Shown: positions 23,701 to 35,674, counted from the first letter of the stretch. The stretch is DNA of 64,000 nt from Amorphophallus konjac (GCA_022559845.1 CM040117.1:16888856-16952855); one strand, 5' to 3'. Program-made: numbers and translations. The notes: generated by a model from the sequence alone, not told the origin.

Positions 23701-25410
23701 CTTGGGTCCCTGTGGGTTAGCAGCACTTTTGGCATGTGATTTCTAATTTTTGACAACATTGAAATCATCATTTTTTATAAGGAAACAACCATGCATCATG
23801 TGCCCAGATTTATCACAATAATCACAGCATGACTTTGAATACTTAAAAGTATGAAGGTTATTTGAAGCATGTGACTTTTTATTCCAATCTTGTTTCCAAT
23901 TGGCAGGGGGTGCGTTGAACACATTATAGATCGTAGGTCGACCTTGCCTTGGTTTTGGCTGAGGATAATGGGTCTAGAACACATGATGTGTTGACACCAT
24001 AGGTTGGTAGTCTGTTGTGTTGTTTAGCCTTGGGTGCGTCGACCTACCCTTGCCTTTTCCATTGTGCATTCTATTCCTGCATGCTTCCAAATCATCATTC
24101 TTCATAATAAAATAATCATGCATGGCATGTCCATGTCTTCCACAATAAAAGCATGAGATTTTCTTTCTAGATGTATGTGTGTGTGTGGCAGAAGTATGTT
24201 TAACATGCATAGTGGTCCTAGCAGCATTTTTAGATTTTTGATGCAAATTGATTTTCTAGTTTTTATTTTCTTTTTGAATCTCTTGAACAAAAGACTACTT
24301 TGGAGGTGAAGTAGAGGTACTGGATATACTTGAACTTTGAACAAACGAGGTATAAACCTTATTCACAAAAGACTTCTTTTTTACAGGATTGTAGCCAAGG
24401 CCTTCCCTTTGAAAATTAACTTTCATACCCAAAAGTTTATCCAGATTATCTTGTCCCTCCACAAATTTGGACAGCGAATTGTTCAAGTCCTGGATTTCAG
24501 ATTGAAGAGATGAAATGTGCAATTGAGTGTTGGCGAGTTCTTCTTCACAAGTAGCAAGACTGACATTCAACACATCATTGGTTTTCCTAAAACATTCAAC
24601 TTCTTGTTTTATTTCCTCCACATCTTCACGCTCATCCAAAACCACAGATTTTCCTTTTTCTAGAACCAACAATCTTTCAGAAATGGCTGTGTTCAATTCC
24701 TTCAGTTTCTCATTTTCTCTTGCAAGCTTTTTATCATGAACAAGTTCATTTTGACCATTGTCCATTGACTTTATTTTCTCTCTCAGCTCTTTATTTTCAT
24801 TTCTCAAGGAGGAAATTTGATCTTTATGAAATTCAATGTCGAACACATGAGCCTCAATCAATTCCTCTAAATGTGAGCATTTTTTATAGGAGGAATCACA
24901 GTTGTTTTGTTCAACACTCTTTTTCAATTTTTTATTTTCAGATTTTAGCTTCTTGTATTTATTTGCAAGCTCATCGTATGCAACCAATAGATCATCAAGA
25001 GATATATTTTCAGAATCTGAATTTACCTCCAAGGGTGATCCATTATGCTGATCACTGCCGTGATCACTCGTGCCTGCCATAAGACATTTGTCTTCATGCT
25101 TTTCCTGGAAGCTAGCTAAACCATCCAATATGTCCTTAGCGGAGCTGCAACGGGAGACAAAGGGAAAACTATTAGCATTAACTACGGCGGTGAATAAACT
25201 TAGAACCAAGCAATTTTGATCATGTTTGAACTTATAATCTGCAGTCCAGACAGATTTGTCTTTAGGCAACTCATAAGGACCATGTGAAATAAGCTTCCAT
25301 AGCTTAGGATCGTATGAGTTGACTAGACTGCACATTCTTCCTAACCACAAATCAAAGTTAGAACCATCAAACACCGGTGGAGAATTCAAGGTGTACATTT
25401 TGGTAGTCAT
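23630..25410 (-). pseudogene. Sirevirus gag
   Basis: A minus-strand frame of 371 residues (25410-24295) starts MTTKMYTLNSPPVFDGSNFD, matching the Sirevirus gag start where FDGxNFxxW follows. A long coiled-coil stretch rich in Lys, Glu and Leu (residues ~140-320) follows, also typical. After a stop the protein resumes with two zinc knuckles. The first, CFYCGRHGHAMHDY, has Tyr in place of the final Cys (codon at 24112-24114, a TGT-to-TAT type change). The second, CDYCDKSGHMMHGC near 23800, is intact. GPKMVWVPK near 23700 closes the region. Gag packages the RNA in virus-like particles; this copy is broken by several stops. Confidence 0.85.
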
Positions 25411-25458
25411 TGATCTGGATCTCTCTAGATTGTTAAATCTATGAAAAATCGAGCCTTA

Positions 25459-25470
25459 GCTCTGATACCA
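25459..25470 (-). other. Sirevirus primer-binding site
   Basis: TGGTATCAGAGC on the minus strand, two bases inside the 5' LTR; it is complementary to the 3' end of initiator methionine tRNA. Confidence 0.85.
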
Positions 25471-25472
25471 AT

Positions 25473-27796
25473 TGAAGTCCCGCAATCAATGACACCTAAG
25501 AGGGGGGTGAATTGGGTGATTATAACTTTTAGCAAATTTTTACCCGATTTAAAGAAGTATGATGAAGCAACAACTAGGAATTCCAATCTGTTAGCCACAA
25601 GCTAGATTTATCAAAATCTATCTCCAAGATAGTTCCTTGGTACAAGGCGGAGGTGTGAATCCAGGGATTCTACTCACGCAAGATGCTATTGTCCTGACAA
25701 GAGTATCTTGTCGATTCAAAAACACCTTTTGATATACCAAAGATTTATTTAGATAAAAGACCGATTATGCTAAATCTGAAAGATCAAACTCGAAACAACA
25801 ATATGCACTAACAAACACACGGAATGGAGGTAGAAGAAATGAGCCAAACCACACAATCCAAACCACAATGCACGATGATTTTTAAGGTGGTTCGGATGCA
25901 ACGATGGCAACCTAAGTCCACCCCTCACCAAAATCCGGTGAGGCTTCACTGCTGTAAACCAGCACAGGGATGAATCCCCAACACGGAGATACACTCCAAC
26001 CACACAAGCAGGGCGACGCCTGCACACACACACACGGGGACGCGCCCCAACACACACGCGGAGACGAGCTCCAACACACACACGGAGACGAGCTCCAACA
26101 CGATCCGATGACCGGATCAACAACATACACACACACACGAGCTGCTACAGATGCAGCACTCTACACACTTGTACAATCGGATCTGGATAGATCCACATAC
26201 ACACATGTAGATCTTAGAAGATCCACCCACACACACGAATCTGAACAAGACAATCCACACGACCACGGATCTGAATCGATCCACACACACACTGATGTTT
26301 GCATATTACAAAGAACAAGATTTGAAGCTCAAAACACAAAGACAAATGAGACATAGTTGAGAAAACTCTTGATTTAGGCTCCCTTTGAGTGTTTGATGCA
26401 GATCTTGAACAAGGCTTCCTTCTTCACTTGAATGGAGATTAAATGGCTTCAGATAGAGCTTGAGGATGGATGAAAAAATCTTCCATGAATTACTGTTCAC
26501 GGAGCTACAGTAGCCTTCTTTCTCCTTTGATGGCCTCCCTTTGATCCTCTTGCATCATCTAGGTTTCTTGGCCCAAGAGTTATTTTTATAAGTCTTGAAT
26601 GGTCCATGGACAAGCCAGAAACTAGATCCACATTTCATGGCGAGTTTGGAGGCTAGAGGACTGAAAAGTCCACAAGAGAGGCTTGAACAAGTTGGTGAAA
26701 ACAAAGTCAAACAAGGCTGCATCGGGGCTGGCGGTCGACCGGTAGGAGGGGGCGGTCGACCGGAAATTTACAGAGATTGAATTTTTTGTTGCTGGGAAAA
26801 CCGGTCGACCGACCCTGGGTTGGCGGTCGACCAAAATCTATAAAATTCCAGATTTCAAGCTGATGTTAATTCTGGTCGACCGGCCCTTGCTCTCAGGTCG
26901 ACGGAACAGCGAAGATCCTGCAAAAATAAGTTGTTAGCCTAGTAAAACATATCCATATGATCAAGACTTGTGCTTGCAACATTATTCATATAATCTGAAC
27001 TTCATTCAACCTAATTATCAGTAAGATTCATATAGCAATGCAATCATCCAATGTGAGTGTATCATGTGACCAAGTTCCATTCAACTCAGTTTGCCAGTGT
27101 TTGCATGAGGGGTTCAAACCTTGTAGCTAGCATGAAAACCGTATGAGGGATATACATGCAGGTGTCAAGTGAGTATATGCAACATGGATAGCACGATGGA
27201 CTAGGAAGAGGCTAAATGTTTACACACAAAAACCAAGTGTTCTTTGGAGTTTAATCATTATAAAATCATATATCAACCTCTTTCCAACGAGATTCACATA
27301 AATAGATATTACCATGCATCTACGTGATATGTAGGTGTCTTCCAACCGTCTCTCTCCTATAAAGGACAAAGTAAAACATGAGATCTACATGGATATCAAA
27401 ATCTCCATTATCATGAATGATTATCAACTGAATAGAAGTTAAATCAAGCGCATATGGTATAATCATCCACGCACAAACCATTACATGTTCAAAAACCATC
27501 ACCAATCCCAATTCCCACTAAGATATGCATGAGGATTCTGAACATATAACTAGCCACAAAAGTTCCATATGAAAGGAACATGAACCACATTATGAACCTC
27601 CAAAAGCCATTTGCCATCTCAACCAAAAGCCATTTGCCATCTCAACCATACATGAACAGCAAGAGCACAAGGGCTCTTTGGTTATCACAAAGCCAAGTAG
27701 CATGTAGCAGAACTGAATCGTATGAATCATTGTAAACTCAAGAAACCTCATACCATAAAGTTTAGTTATCATCAAAACATATGCAAGGCATGTACA
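25473..27796 (-). repeat. Sirevirus 5' LTR (right copy)
   Basis: 2324 bp, starting TGAAGTCCCGCAATCAATGA and ending GCATGTACA. Same layout as the left copy, but it keeps the ~24 bp segment lost there and has a private tandem duplication of a 24 bp unit (AAAGCCATTTGCCATCTCAA) at about 27601-27649. The two LTRs look only a few percent different by eye. Confidence 0.88.
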
Positions 27797-28631
27797 ACAT
27801 CGGTTACCCAATCGAATTTGGACTTAAATTACAAAGGCAGTGGGGTAATGCTTACGTCACTTGTGTCCCATCCCTCGATAGGAGGTTCACAAGGGAGCAT
27901 GTGGTGGAGGCGATTCGTTAGTGGGTCATAATTGCGGTTCGTTCCCTACCTCTGCAATAAGTGAAGAGATAAGGCAGAGGAAGGCGGGTCATCGTTGGCG
28001 TAAGCTGGCTAGGGAGGCTTACATGAAGGAAGTGTTATCGTCGACGCAGAAGGCCAAGGTTAGGCTAAAATTCGGGTTTATTGGGTTAACTCAGAATTTA
28101 GGAGAAATCCACCCAAACTAGCCTAATTGGACCCCAATCCTTGATCTATTGGGCTCAAATTGAAGCCTAAACGTAGCCCATCCATGGTGGTCGACTATAC
28201 CTCGAAACCCTAACCATAAGAAACCCTAATTTGGGCGGCTGCGCTAGATAAGGCTAGATTGTGAAGTTTTCGCGGATTTATATTCCTTGATTTACCTAGA
28301 TCGAACTAAGACTCTATGGGGCTCCCTAACCCTATAAATAGAGGGTCATGCCCCCCAACAAACCCTATTTGCTTTGGAGGGTGGCGGCATGCGTGGACGT
28401 GGGTGGTGGGGACACCGGACCCACCGGACCCACTACTCAGAGCTGACACTGCACTGCCCCGACACCACCGAGCTTGTGGCTTGGAGACTCGGCTTCTTGA
28501 AGACTCGGTGTCCTGCGGACCCACCAGACCCACTACTCGGAGTCGACGCCGTACCGCCCCAACACCACCGAGCTTGTGGCTCGAAGAATCGACTTCTTGA
28601 AGACTCAACGTCCTGAGTACGTATTCCTGAG
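27797..28631 (+). other. Retrotransposon-like DNA with a 100 bp direct duplication
   Basis: No gene recognised. A TATA-like word CCTATAAATAGAGG lies at 28329-28342. Two tandem copies with a period of exactly 100 bp occupy 28416-28515 and 28516-28615 (CGGACCCACCGGACCCACTA ... CACCACCGAGCTTGTGGC). Short open frames across it are a by-product of the duplication. It may be part of a leader or LTR of an unidentified element. Confidence 0.45.
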
Positions 28632-29071
28632 TATGTATTTTGGATTGTATGTATTTTATTTGTATTATGGTGGTATTGTATTATTAACCACTAGTCAAAG
28701 TATTTTTATTTTATTGTGGTCATTAATCAAAGGTTGGCTGTTGTCTTTTATTTTAATAGGCCAATAGTCATGGGATATGGATGTCTTTAGTTGAAATGTC
28801 TAGGGGTATGATTATCTAAGTGTAATGTGGCCATCCTTATATAAAGGAGGCTAGTGTGTAGCTTTTCATATGCATAGAAAGAATCAGAAGATTGAAACTC
28901 ACGTATGTGTTTTCCCCCTTCTTACTTCCCTTCCCTCCATCTCCCTTGTGAGATTTGAGAGATTGCCCGGTGAGAGACCGCCCGGTGTGAGACCGAGCTA
29001 CGCGAGGCAGTAGTTATCATGTCCTGTTCGTGTCATCGGAGTGCCGATGACCTCTTCCACGTCGCCGCCGC
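28632..29071 (+). mobile_element. LTR with primer-binding site, isolated 5' end of a retroelement
   Basis: A putative LTR of about 440 bp, starting near TGAGTATGTATTTTGG (start approximate) and ending CCGCATCA, carries a TATA box (CTTATATAAAGG, about 28838). It is followed by TTTGGTATCAGAACCC (29078-29093), a variant initiator-Met primer-binding site. The following 400 bp (a GA-rich leader and GC-rich sequence to 29465) have no readable gag. No second LTR was found. Confidence 0.55.
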
Positions 29072-29469
29072 ATCAAATTTGGTATCAGAACCCAACAACG
29101 GCGTCTCCGTCAACCCCGATGTCTGCGTCGTTTCCCCTCCCCAACTTTTGTACGTGAAAAAAAAAGATAAGAAGAGATCTGCTACTCTCGGCTGAGAAAG
29201 GAAAAAAAACACACAGAAGCATAAGATCTCGGTTGAGAGAGGAGAGAGAGAGAGAGAGAAAAAAAAGCGCGTTCACGAAAGGGCATCGTCACCCGTGCCC
29301 AAATTTAATATTTTTTGGCCGTAACGGCCTTCCTCGCCACCGCGCCCACCTGGCCGCCCACGCCTGTCGCCGCTCGCGCCCGTGCCCTGGCCCTCGCCGC
29401 CCGTTCCTAATAGCGGTCGTTCTTATGGACGCGTTCAGGTCGCGGTCATGGACTAGACCGCGTTAAAGC

Positions 29470-32096
29470 CCATTTCCCGAAAGTCCAATTTCCTACGTTT
29501 GTTATGGAAATTCGAGTCGAGTCCAGATTCTAGCCTCTCCAGGCTATTATTCCTTGATATTCACGACCTTTATTGAGTCTAGATTGGAACCTTATTACTA
29601 AAAAGCATTTGAATCCTATTTCTAATGTCATTTTCTTTAATAACTTTTCCCTGAGATTATGGAGCTTGGTTTCTAAGAAATCCATATCTCTACTCTTAAT
29701 GCCTTGGTTACATGAGTTTGTCCTTGAAATTCTTGGCCATTATTAATGAATGTCTAGATTTTTACTTGGATGTTGGATCCACCATTCAATGCCAACGCAT
29801 CAATTAAGGCGCGGTCTGGTCTTGGGAGGAGCGCTCGAAAGTACTTGTTGCCTATGGGAGTTGTAATGATAAGGTGTGACATTGCACCGAAGTACTTACT
29901 AGCGTGTTGATATATGACATTCTATTCCACTTGAATTATATGAATTGATTACAGTACTAAACATGTGTGCTTGACATGGCCAATCACACGAAAATTCTAG
30001 TTACCTGCATTTGCTCTATCTACTATTATTACCCTTGTTTTAGCATTATTATCAGTCAACTTTCATCTTGTTACTTTGTTTACTTTTAGTCAATATCTTT
30101 CTATTGATTTAGGTCATTATTCTCCTTATATATTTTCTCGTTGAAATCTCGTTAAATGGTTAATTACTTAAAACTTTACTTGGTATAGAGATATAATTCC
30201 TACTGAGCTCTCGCTCACCCAGTTTCTCCATATTTTTCAGGTAGCTCGGATGAGGACCTTCAATCGGACGGGGAAGGGCGTGAGTGACCTTGGAGCGTAC
30301 CAGCCTAGTAGTCTTGGCATGCCCTTTCTTTTCTTATTGTTGTTCTAGATAGGAGTCAGTCATGAATTGTTGTTAGTTGTTTGATAATGAGGTGTAATGC
30401 CCCGGAGTTTTTCAGATCCCTCTTTGTGGGTCCCAGATCTAGTTTCTCGGAGTGTCCGACTCCGTTGTGTCCAAAATTTCGTTTCATATATCTTTCGTGT
30501 TCGGATCGGCGCGATCCGGAGCTGTTTCGGAGGCCCGGAAGAGCTCCGCGGTTTTTCCGCGTGTGTTTTCCGATTCCCGGTGTGTGTTTCGGTAATTCCT
30601 TCGGAACCTCGTTGTGGGTGAACCGAGCCGTTCACCTAGGCGAGTGTGGTACCGTTGCGATCAGTGCGTTCCGAGGATCTCGAGGGTGTGATTTTCTATT
30701 TTTCGGGATTTTTTCGAATTTCTGGATTTTCCTATATATATAACTCTTTTCTCTCTCTCCCCTCTCATTTCTCTCTTCTCACCCTCTCTCTTCTCACGCT
30801 CTCTCCTCTCACTCTCTCCTCTTCGGCGGCCCCTCGTCTAATCAGAGTCCAGTGCCAAGGGAAAATCGGTCAGAGGGCCAGACCTAGGACGTGTGGTCTG
30901 TGTGTGCACACGTGGTTGGGGACAGTGGACACACGTCGACGGGCGTGACCCCAGCTAGTCACTTGTTTGTGGTTACTTGTACGGTGTTCGTGCCTTTGGT
31001 AGGCGCTACCACGTTAGGCAGTTCACCTGCGGTGCGGTGTAAGACGTCAGGGGATACTACCGGCTGTGCTTCTAGTGGGAGGTACTCCTGTCGAGTTGGG
31101 AGTGACAGACTGTTAGTTTCCGTGACTTTGACCTTCGGGTTTCGGTCGTGTCGACCGTTGAGTTTCGATTGTTTCGCCATGTCGCGTGTGTTGGTTTTCG
31201 CGCCGTCAGACTAGTGCTAGTGGCTTTACCGAGGTTGCATCTTGTTGTGCAGTACTCATGATCGGATGATCGGGGTTGCACCTTGGATAGCGTGTCCAGG
31301 TCGGCTGTGTCCGGGGGACAGGCCTCTACGGCATGGTTGCCGTGGATTTTTACTTCGGTAAGCGGTACTAGTGTAGTTCGGTAGCCTCGACTGTGAGTTC
31401 GAGGTGTGTTTCTGGTACAGTAGGAGTAGCTGTAGTGCCGAGTTTCGACCGGCCACCGGGTTTACTGTTCCTACTGTTGCAGTTGCTCTTGTAGCCTTCC
31501 TTTCCGCTACCGCCGTTGTTTCCGGTTGGGGTTCCGCGGGATCCCTGCTGAGTCTCTGTTTTGGAGACTCATTCCATGCTTTTCAGGTGAGGCGGTTCTT
31601 CCTCGAGGTTCGAGGGTGCGGAGCGGAGGTTCTCAGTTGCCAGCTTGCCGGGCCGAGTGTTCACTTGGCATGTGGTACACTTTACTGCTTTAGACTGTAC
31701 TTTCTGTTGGACTGGACTCCGTTGTAGCTGTAGTTGTTCTTTTACTTCTACTTGTTGAATTGTTTTGCTTTATTTCCTATTTATTTGTGCCTCCACACTC
31801 CTTTTAGCCCTTCCGAGCCCTCCCGGCTCGTGGGCGGCGGTGCGAGTCTCGGGTTATCGGGCCTTCCCGGTAATCGGATTCTCGGGTCGTTACATGAGGT
31901 GTCAATGTAAGAGTTGAGTTGTTGTTCTAGAAAAGTCCACAAGTGGCAATGTAATGGAATTATGAATTATCAATAAAGTTGGTTATTTACGGCTTAATTA
32001 TGTTCTCATGGCTTGGTCTCTTGTGGCAATGTTATGCTTTGATTGACATGAATGATATAACTGTTACGTTCCAATTTTTCGCATCGGGGCGTGACA
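29470..32096 (+). repeat. Old Tekay-like LTR, interrupted by a solo LTR
   Basis: The right end GGGGCGTGACA (to 32096) is the inverse of TGTCACGCCCC, the start of the complete Tekay-like LTRs. Positions 30205-30250 (CTCACCCAGTTTC, then TTTTTCAGGTAGCTCGGATG) match the inverse of 38745-38800 in that element. The shared box lies at 29809-29850. The left end could not be fixed. The LTR is split by the solo LTR at 30393-31894. Confidence 0.55.
30393..31894 (+). mobile_element. Solo LTR of a Ty3/gypsy element (1502 bp)
   Basis: Begins TGTAATGCCCCGGAG and ends GGGTCGTTACA, with the 5 bp direct duplication TGAGG on both sides (30388-30392 and 31895-31899). A TATA-like TATATATAACTC (about 30733) precedes a (CT)-rich stretch. 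There is no internal domain. A solo LTR arises by recombination between the two LTRs of a full element. The open frames inside it are not genes. Confidence 0.85.
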
Positions 32097-32247
32097 GGTC
32101 TCCCCCCTCCCCTTCTCGTGTCCCCCTTCGCCCTCCCTCTCCCCTTCCCGTCTCGTCCCCCTCCGCTTCCAGTGGTCTCCCCCCCACCCCTTCACGTGTC
32201 CCCCTCTGCCTCCCCCTCCTCCGCCTCACATTCCTGGTGCCCCCACC

Positions 32248-32299
<52 letters not shown>

Positions 32300-33922
32300 C
32301 ACGGTCAATAAAGATTTTTTGATCTTTTCGTATGCATTTGATGGAATATCCTACGAAATATTCTTATTTTTTAGACGGCAACAGACTGTAGGGATTTATT
32401 TATAAAATATTGATGATTGTAGGGGTTTTTAAGATAATAGTGAGATTTGAGGGACTAATCGATAATTCGATAAGTTTATAAATATTAATATGTAAAAATC
32501 TCTAAAATTAATGACTAAATCAACTAGAAGGGAAATAGAGAAGGGATAAACTTATTGACGATGGAATTGACTTCCAAATACTCCAAGTACTCCCATTAGA
32601 TATGAAAATTTGTGCACGAGGAGGGGCTCTTCCCTTCAAGGCTCCTTCGAGCTTTTCTCTAAAAAAATTCAACATTTTAAACCCTTCCCAGGGATGCAAT
32701 ATTTATAGGGATTGAAAATTCATAACCAATATTCAAGTAAAATTAGAAATAAGAATTTGAACTTTGTTAACAGAAGTAAAAATTTCCATAAGTCTCATTT
32801 CAAATTAGAAATATTGTAGAAATCTTTTCCCAACTGAAAATAAAGGCTAAATCAAGAAAATTTCACAATTGAGAATGGGCCTTTTGAAAGGCGGAGGCTT
32901 GAACGCGGTCACCTGATTGACCGCGACTTGAAACACATTGTGGCAGAACGGCATGATTAAGAGATGAACACGTCCAATAGGGAGACCGCGTTATGAATGA
33001 CGTCATGGAGAAGTTACGTCATTTGAACATGATTATTTTAGAAGGAAAAACCTATCGAAATTAGAAAATGTGAAAGATGTCACGTTGGTATGATGCACGT
33101 CTTCTCGCTTCGGCGTAATCCAGATAATTTCCTATTTTAATGGGATTCGAAGGACAAAATATGGAAGGTTGAAAGGCGTCTTGTTAGTGTGACACAGATT
33201 GAAGAATTGTGCCCTCCTGAGATGGCGCAAATTAAGATAATCACATCACGTGGACGTGACATAATTTTGAGATGAACGCGGTCAAGATGACCACAAATGG
33301 ATTAGATTGCATTCAGGTAGGTGGACACGGTCAAATCGGGTCCAAGACGAGGGACACGTTCAAAGGAAAACCTTAGAAAATTAGAAAAAAAATTTCAAAA
33401 ATGAGAAAAAAAATAATCGAGAAAAATGAAAAAAATCACTCAAATAAGTCAATTGTCAGAGTCATTTTGAGGTATTATTGTGTGATATGAGATTTACTCA
33501 ATTTGATATCAAAATGACATGTCTACAGCATGATTTCCTATCGTTTCTCACAAACGGCACCAAAGTATTCGGTAACACTTAGAATTTATGAAAGGGAAAT
33601 TGAATGAGAGTAGTCGTGAGCGAAACTTCATGCAGAGGAGCCGAAAGTGGATCCGACTTGCTAATGCTAGATTTACCTTGGTAAAATTATGTTGATGCAG
33701 AGAGGCTCTATCGGCGAGATTAGACGACAATGCCAAGTGTTATCCTGCATAAAAGTTCTTATCGGGGTGAGGGTGTCCTAAGGAAACCTTTCGATGCTTT
33801 AGAGAAGAAATAACTCAAGAGAGTAGAAGGGGCAATGCTTGCGCACCTTGTAACGTCGATGTGCTGTACTTATAATAGGTCTCGGGGGTGAAAGACGTGT
33901 CTCTGGGCGTTTCACTCTAGTC
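32097..33922. other. Non-coding repeat-derived DNA
   Basis: Includes a (GA)n tract at 32251-32297, AT-rich sequence, and at 32895-33350 scattered words CGCGGTCAC, GACCGCG and GACACGGTCAAA in both directions. This pattern resembles decayed LTR DNA of large gypsy elements. No gene seen. Confidence 0.4.
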
Positions 33923-34084
33923 AGGATCATGGGTGGAATAGGAGACAAGTTCGGGGCAGAGTCAGTCGTAGTTACGAAAACAAAGAGAGTTCGTAACAAT
34001 TATGGAGACAAAGAAGATCGAGAGCGAATCCAGAGCGACGATGGAAGAAAGATTGAGTCAGCTTTGATTCCGAGAAGATCTGAT
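33923..34084 (+). repeat. Dispersed repeat, copy 2
   Basis: About 162 bp starting AGGATCATGGGTGGAATAGG, clearly related over its whole length to 17461-17622. Here the flanks on both sides are uninterrupted, so it shows what the target looked like before the insertions at copy 1. Confidence 0.7.
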
Positions 34085-34765
34085 TTTAATTGAGGTTAGA
34101 TTTAAATTAGAAAAAGACAATGGATACCATCCACGTCACCACTTTTAAACTCTCTTTTGCCACTCTTCGCAGGAATTGGACTCTTCTACGGAGCTGACCA
34201 CTCATTTTCGAGATCCATCAATTTTAGAAAAGATCCTCCTAATAAGCCAGGCCCAAACCTGATTTGCGACCGTCCCCATCCGCATCGCGCGTCCCCCCCA
34301 CAGTCGGCTGCGTTGCGTTGCTTCCCCACTCTCCCTTCCCGGTCTGTCTGTTTCACGCACCACTCGTTGTCTGTATGTGCTTTCGCCACCCCGACGCCAT
34401 CCAACCCCGCCAATCGCCCCCCAGTGCCGTGCTCATTTCTCTCTCCCCAGCGCCATGTGCGTCCCATTCCCGCTCAGCAACCCCCGCCCCCGTCAACGTC
34501 CCCCAGTCTCCTTTCCTTCTGGTTCTGGGCACCCTCTTCTTCCTCTCCGTCTCCCCACCCCCCCCCCCCCCCACGCTCGTCCCTTTGTCAGCTTCCGTGG
34601 GCGCGTTGGTCGTCCTTCCACCACCACGAGGCGCGCCGCGCCGCGCCGCCCATTTCTTGAAAATTTTTTGGTTAGTGGACGGGGGGAAGAAGGAGGGACA
34701 CTGGAAGTTGAACCTTTCGCCAGCGCCTACTCTGTCACCAGCCCACTGGTGGGTGGAAGGCCGCC
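34085..34765 (+). promoter_or_regulatory. Promoter and C-rich 5' leader of the phytyl ester synthase gene
   Basis: Composition switches from AT-rich to strongly C-rich at about 34260, with a poly(C) run at 34557-34571. The start ATG at 34766 sits in GCCGCCATGGCG, an optimal plant context. No clear TATA box was seen. Long frames in this leader on both strands come from composition. Confidence 0.5.
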
Positions 34766-35204
34766 ATGGCGACGTCCGTGGCGTTGTCTTCCTCCGGCAC
34801 GATATCGCGGCGCCCCCCATTCGGGGACTTCCCGGTTCGTCAATGGGCGCAAGTGCCGAGGAGGTGCCGCGTCGCAGCGGCGGCGGCGCCCAGCGGGACT
34901 TCGCGGCAGTCTTATGATGCCGCGGAGGGTGTTGGCGAGGTTAGGATCGGTTTGAACGGCGTGCGGGGCAACGGAGTGGCGGGAAGTGCTGGCACCGCGG
35001 GGCGGGTGGCGTCGGCCGAGGAGAGAGATGAGGAGGTGGGCCTCGGCGTGCTCTACGACGATGGCTTTGGGAAGGCGAGTGTGAAGGACTATCTCGACTG
35101 GGCTCGGGAGATAATTAGACCCGACGGCGGGGGGCCGCGCTGGTTCTGCCCTCTCGAGTGCGGTGCCCCTTTGAAGGATTCCCCGTTGCTGCTCTTCTTG
35201 CCTG
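34766..35204 (+). CDS. PES: Phytyl ester synthase-type plastid acyltransferase, exon 1
   Basis: Exon 1 encodes 146 residues plus one base. The first ~55 residues are rich in Ser, Arg and Ala with no acids early on, as in a chloroplast transit peptide. From about residue 105 the sequence follows the plant esterase/lipase/thioesterase family of phytyl ester synthases: KDYLDWAREIIRPDGGGPRW, then FCPLECGAPLKDSPLLLFLP. These enzymes move acyl groups onto phytol and diacylglycerol in plastids during chlorophyll breakdown and stress. The donor is G|GTAAGC at 35205, and phase continues exactly into exon 2. The catalytic GxSxG and acyltransferase parts lie in exons outside the window. This start is chosen for its Kozak context and transit peptide. 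Confidence 0.9.
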
Positions 35205-35674
35205 GTAAGCCATTAGGCCGTCAGTCTGGGTCCGGGACGAATGACGATGCCTCCATCGTTTGAACTCGACGTGTTGCTCTCTCTCTCTCTCTCGCTCGCT
35301 CGTTCTCTCAGCCCCACCCAGCTTTATGGGGAAGAATGCAGCTTCCTGTAAACTGTCATTCGGTTTTTCACCAACTTCAAGTTTATTACGAGAAACTCGT
35401 TTACAGGGTGAGTTTTACTTAAATCTCAGTTTATCCATCTAAGGTTTCCGTAGAGGATGAGTTAATCTACTGAAGACTCATATTAGGGGTGAGGTTATCT
35501 CCGAGTGAGTTTATGATAAGCTCATATTTTTATGCATCCAAACTAAGGGTTACGGTTCAAAGATAAGTTCACTGTAGACCAAACCCGTTTACACACTGCA
35601 TCCAAACAGGGCCTTCGATTATGGGTCTGGTTTTGTAATGGAAGATAGTGCCTCACTTTGGTTCATGTTTGCAG

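Larger units (their letters stand above)
17623..27796 (-). mobile_element. Sirevirus-type copia retrotransposon lacking pol
   Basis: Two long direct LTRs (17623-19896 and 25473-27796, both TG...CA) flank 5.6 kb of internal DNA. On the minus strand the order is LTR, primer-binding site, gag with two CCHC knuckles, and a GPKMVWVPK signature. That signature normally lies just before pol in Sireviruses. Then follows about 3.7 kb of non-coding DNA with seven CTCCCCCT runs. Protease, integrase and reverse transcriptase are absent. Multiple polypurine tracts are a known Sirevirus trait. Flanks next to the two LTRs do not match (CAGT on the left, ACATC on the right), so the copy is rearranged or recombinant. 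It would need enzymes in trans. Confidence 0.85.

Noticed and set aside
31072..31456. Frames inside the 30393-31894 block as a gene
   Set aside because: The block is a solo LTR with target duplication; frames have no domain.
34157..34955. Long frames (up to 217 codons) on both strands before and over exon 1 of the phytyl ester synthase gene
   Set aside because: C-rich leader composition keeps all frames open; only the frame starting at 34766 has family similarity and matching splice sites.
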